The notes beneath the pieces were generated by a model. That model was not told the DNA's origin, made no database searches, and was given only the letters and a program-made list of their open reading frames with translations. The position numbers and the translations under genes were made by a program. Positions 5,618 through 7,531 of a stretch of DNA of 7,531 bases are shown here, piece by piece (positions within the stretch are counted from its first letter, which is position 1; every line of letters begins with the position of its first letter). Source of the DNA: Alphaproteobacteria bacterium UBA1002 (GTDB taxonomy: Bacteria > Pseudomonadota > Alphaproteobacteria > Rickettsiales > UBA998); contig DBAU01000033.1 of the NCBI GenBank assembly GCA_002291845.1, positions 1 to 7,531 on the forward strand. The letters are read 5' to 3'.

Positions 5618-5624
5618 TGAAGAC

Positions 5625-7531
5625 ATGACCCTCGCCGCCAATCTCGGATTTCCACGCATCGGCACCCACCGGGAGCTGAAAATGGCGCTGGAAAGCTTCT
5701 GGAAAGGAGCCATTTCCGAGGCGGAGCTCATGTCAACCGCGGCCGAGCTGCGGGCACGTCACTGGCAATTGCAGCGCCAGGCGGGCATTGATCACATCCC
5801 GAGCAATGATTTTTCACTCTATGACCATGTGCTGGATACCATCGCCATGGTCGGCGCCGTGCCGGAGCGTTATGGCTTCAGCGGCGGCGAGGTGGATCTG
5901 ACGACCTATTTTGCCATGGCGCGGGGCCGTCAGTCCGGGGGGCAGGACGTGGTCGCCATGGAAATGACCAAATGGTTCGATACGAATTACCATTACATTG
6001 TGCCGGAATTCCTTGCCGGCCAGCGTTTCCGCCTGGCCAGCACGAAAGCGCTGAGAGAGTTTGAGGAAGCCAAGGCCAAAGGCATCGTCACCCGCCCGGT
6101 GCTACTGGGACCGGTCAGCTTCCTGCTGCTCGGCAAAGTGCGCGACGATTCTGACCGCTGGGCGCTGCTTGACGGCCTGCTGCCCGTGTATGAAGAGCTG
6201 CTGACCCGCCTTGCCGCCGCTGGCGCTGAGTGGGTGCAGATTGACGAGCCGTGCCTGGTGCTCGATCTCGATCAATCGGCCAAAGCGGCGTATCAGAAGG
6301 CGTTTAATGCACTCTCTTCCGCTTCATCGCTCAAAATCATGCTGGCAACGTATTTCGGCGGCATTGGCGATAATTTAGAGCTGGTGGCCAGCCTGCCGGT
6401 GGCCGGGGTGCATGTGGACTTGGTGCGCGCGCCGGAGCAGCTGGAATCGGTGGCGAAGGCCCTTTCGCCGACGCAGTGGCTGTCGCTTGGGGTGATTGAT
6501 GGCCGCAATATCTGGAAAACCGATCTGAATGCAAAAGAAGCCGTCGTGCAGAAGTCTATAGCGCTGCGCGGCGGAAACGCCCAGCTGATGGTCGCGCCGA
6601 GCTGTTCGCTGCTCCACTGTCCGGTGGATCTGGTGGAGGAAAAGCGCTTGCCGGCTGATTTGAAAAGCTGGCTGTCTTTCGCCACGCAGAAACTGACCAA
6701 GATTCGCCTGCTCACCGAAGCGGCAAACGGCCATAAAGACCGTGAGGCATTTGATAATAACGCGAAAATCATCGCATCGCGCCAGTCGTCGCCGCGAATC
6801 CATGATCCGAAAGTGAAGCAGCGCATGGCCGCCATCACCCCGGACATGGCCAACCGCGCCAGCCCGTTTGGCACGCGCATTGCCAAGCAGCAGGCGCTGC
6901 TGGGCCTGCCGCTGCTGCCGACCACCACCATCGGCTCGTTCCCGCAAACGCATGACGTGCGCGAAACCCGTGCTTTGTATAAGCGCGGCGATATCAAGAA
7001 AGACCAGTACGAGGCCTTCCTGGAAGAAAAAACCGCTGAGGCTATGAAGTGGCAGGATGAGATCGGTATCGACGTGCCCGTGCATGGCGAGTTTGAGCGC
7101 AACGACATGGTGGAGTATTTCGGCGAACAGCTCTCCGGCTTCGCGTTCACCCAGAATGGCTGGGTTCAAAGCTATGGCTCGCGCTGCGTGAAGCCGCCGA
7201 TCATTTTCGGCGATGTCAGCCGCCCTGAGCCCATGACCGTGCGCTGGAGCCAGTTTGCGCAGTCGAAAACCAAGAAGCCCGTGAAAGGCATGCTCACCGG
7301 CCCGGTGACCATCCTGCAATGGAGCTTCGTGCGTGACGATCAGCCGCGCTCGGAAACCTGCCGGCAGATTGCGCTGGCCATCCGTGATGAGGTGGTGGAT
7401 CTGGAAAAGGCGGGCATCCGCATCATCCAGATCGACGAGCCGGCGCTGCGCGAAGGTCTGCCGCTGCGCCATGCCGACTGGAAAGCCTACCTCGAGTGGG
7501 CGGTAGAGAGCTTCCGCCTCTGCGCCTCCGG
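5625..7531 (+). CDS. metE: Cobalamin-independent methionine synthase (3' truncated by window)
   Basis: MetE transfers the methyl group of 5-methyltetrahydropteroyl-tri-L-glutamate directly to homocysteine to make methionine without B12. The frame is open from ATG 5625 to the window edge, 635 codons of the family's usual 750-760, with no internal stop. The N-terminal barrel shows LGFPRIG (7-13), MTKWFDTNYHYIVPEF (114-129) and WVQIDEP (203-209). The C-terminal catalytic barrel shows TTTIGSFPQT (433-442), HGEFERNDMVEYFGE (487-501), MLTGPVTILQWSF (556-568) and IDEPALREGLPL (603-614). The zinc ligands (E. coli H641, C643, E665, C726) lie just past the right edge and cannot be checked. It follows hisI by 18 nt. 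No B12 or SAM riboswitch fits in that gap. Third codon positions look more G/C-rich than in the genes to the left. Confidence 0.97.
   Translation, partial: MTLAANLGFPRIGTHRELKMALESFWKGAISEAELMSTAAELRARHWQLQRQAGIDHIPSNDFSLYDHVLDTIAMVGAVPERYGFSGGEVDLTTYFAMARGRQSGGQDVVAMEMTKWFDTNYHYIVPEFLAGQRFRLASTKALREFEEAKAKGIVTRPVLLGPVSFLLLGKVRDDSDRWALLDGLLPVYEELLTRLAAAGAEWVQIDEPCLVLDLDQSAKAAYQKAFNALSSASSLKIMLATYFGGIGDNLELVASLPVAGVHVDLVRAPEQLESVAKALSPTQWLSLGVIDGRNIWKTDLNAKEAVVQKSIALRGGNAQLMVAPSCSLLHCPVDLVEEKRLPADLKSWLSFATQKLTKIRLLTEAANGHKDREAFDNNAKIIASRQSSPRIHDPKVKQRMAAITPDMANRASPFGTRIAKQQALLGLPLLPTTTIGSFPQTHDVRETRALYKRGDIKKDQYEAFLEEKTAEAMKWQDEIGIDVPVHGEFERNDMVEYFGEQLSGFAFTQNGWVQSYGSRCVKPPIIFGDVSRPEPMTVRWSQFAQSKTKKPVKGMLTGPVTILQWSFVRDDQPRSETCRQIALAIRDEVVDLEKAGIRIIQIDEPALREGLPLRHADWKAYLEWAVESFRLCAS

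Noticed and set aside
5607..5624. Cobalamin or SAM riboswitch before metE
   Set aside because: The hisI-metE gap is only 18 nt and the hisI leader about 16 nt, far too short for any known aptamer.
6293..7150. A 285-codon minus-strand open frame
   Set aside because: Also antisense to metE; Ser/Arg-rich low-quality composition and no ribosome-binding site or known motif.
6375..7472. A 365-codon open frame on the minus strand
   Set aside because: It lies wholly antisense to metE, which has clear family motifs. Its His/Arg/Ala-rich composition is what the complement of GC-rich coding DNA produces.
1..7531. Mobile elements, CRISPR arrays, toxin-antitoxin or defence genes
   Set aside because: No transposase, integrase, spaced direct-repeat array, terminal inverted repeats or defence-family motif was found. 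Nearly all bases fall in recognisable housekeeping genes.

Overview
The window looks like ordinary chromosomal DNA of a Gram-negative proteobacterium, most likely an alphaproteobacterium of moderate GC content. The RNase III active-site stretch (NQRLEFLGDRVLGL), the FolE sequence and the folE/hisI adjacency are all alphaproteobacterial in style. That placement comes from family knowledge and was not tested by a search. I see no insertion sequence, phage gene, CRISPR array, tRNA or rRNA.

Layout, left to right. (1) Bases 1-54 hold the first 18 codons of an unidentified minus-strand gene, divergent from rnc. (2) rnc (RNase III) and era (ribosome-assembly GTPase) overlap by 17 nt on the plus strand and end at a probable hairpin terminator. 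(3) A 139-aa plus-strand protein of unknown function has a His/Cys-rich N-terminal half and a likely TTG start. (4) The minus-strand pair selO-maf follows; maf converges on the unknown gene so closely that the two stop codons interlock. selO encodes a protein AMPylase and maf a nucleotide pyrophosphatase. (5) A perfect 15-bp inverted repeat separates selO from folE (GTP cyclohydrolase I, minus strand). (6) A 167-bp divergent regulatory region carries a convincing sigma70-type promoter for hisI and a perfect 7+7 palindrome overlapping the probable folE promoter. (7) hisI (phosphoribosyl-AMP cyclohydrolase) is followed after 18 nt by metE (cobalamin-independent methionine synthase). metE runs off the right edge just before its zinc-binding C-terminus.

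Functionally, rnc-era is an RNA-processing and ribosome-maturation unit. folE starts tetrahydrofolate (or other pterin) synthesis and MetE uses a polyglutamylated methyl-tetrahydrofolate, so the two share folate metabolism loosely. hisI supplies one isolated histidine-pathway step. No new multi-gene system is evident. The points most worth a second look are the unknown 139-aa gene, the folE/hisI palindrome, the Glu-to-Gln change in the RNase III active-site motif, the selO-maf pairing, and the placing of metE behind hisI.
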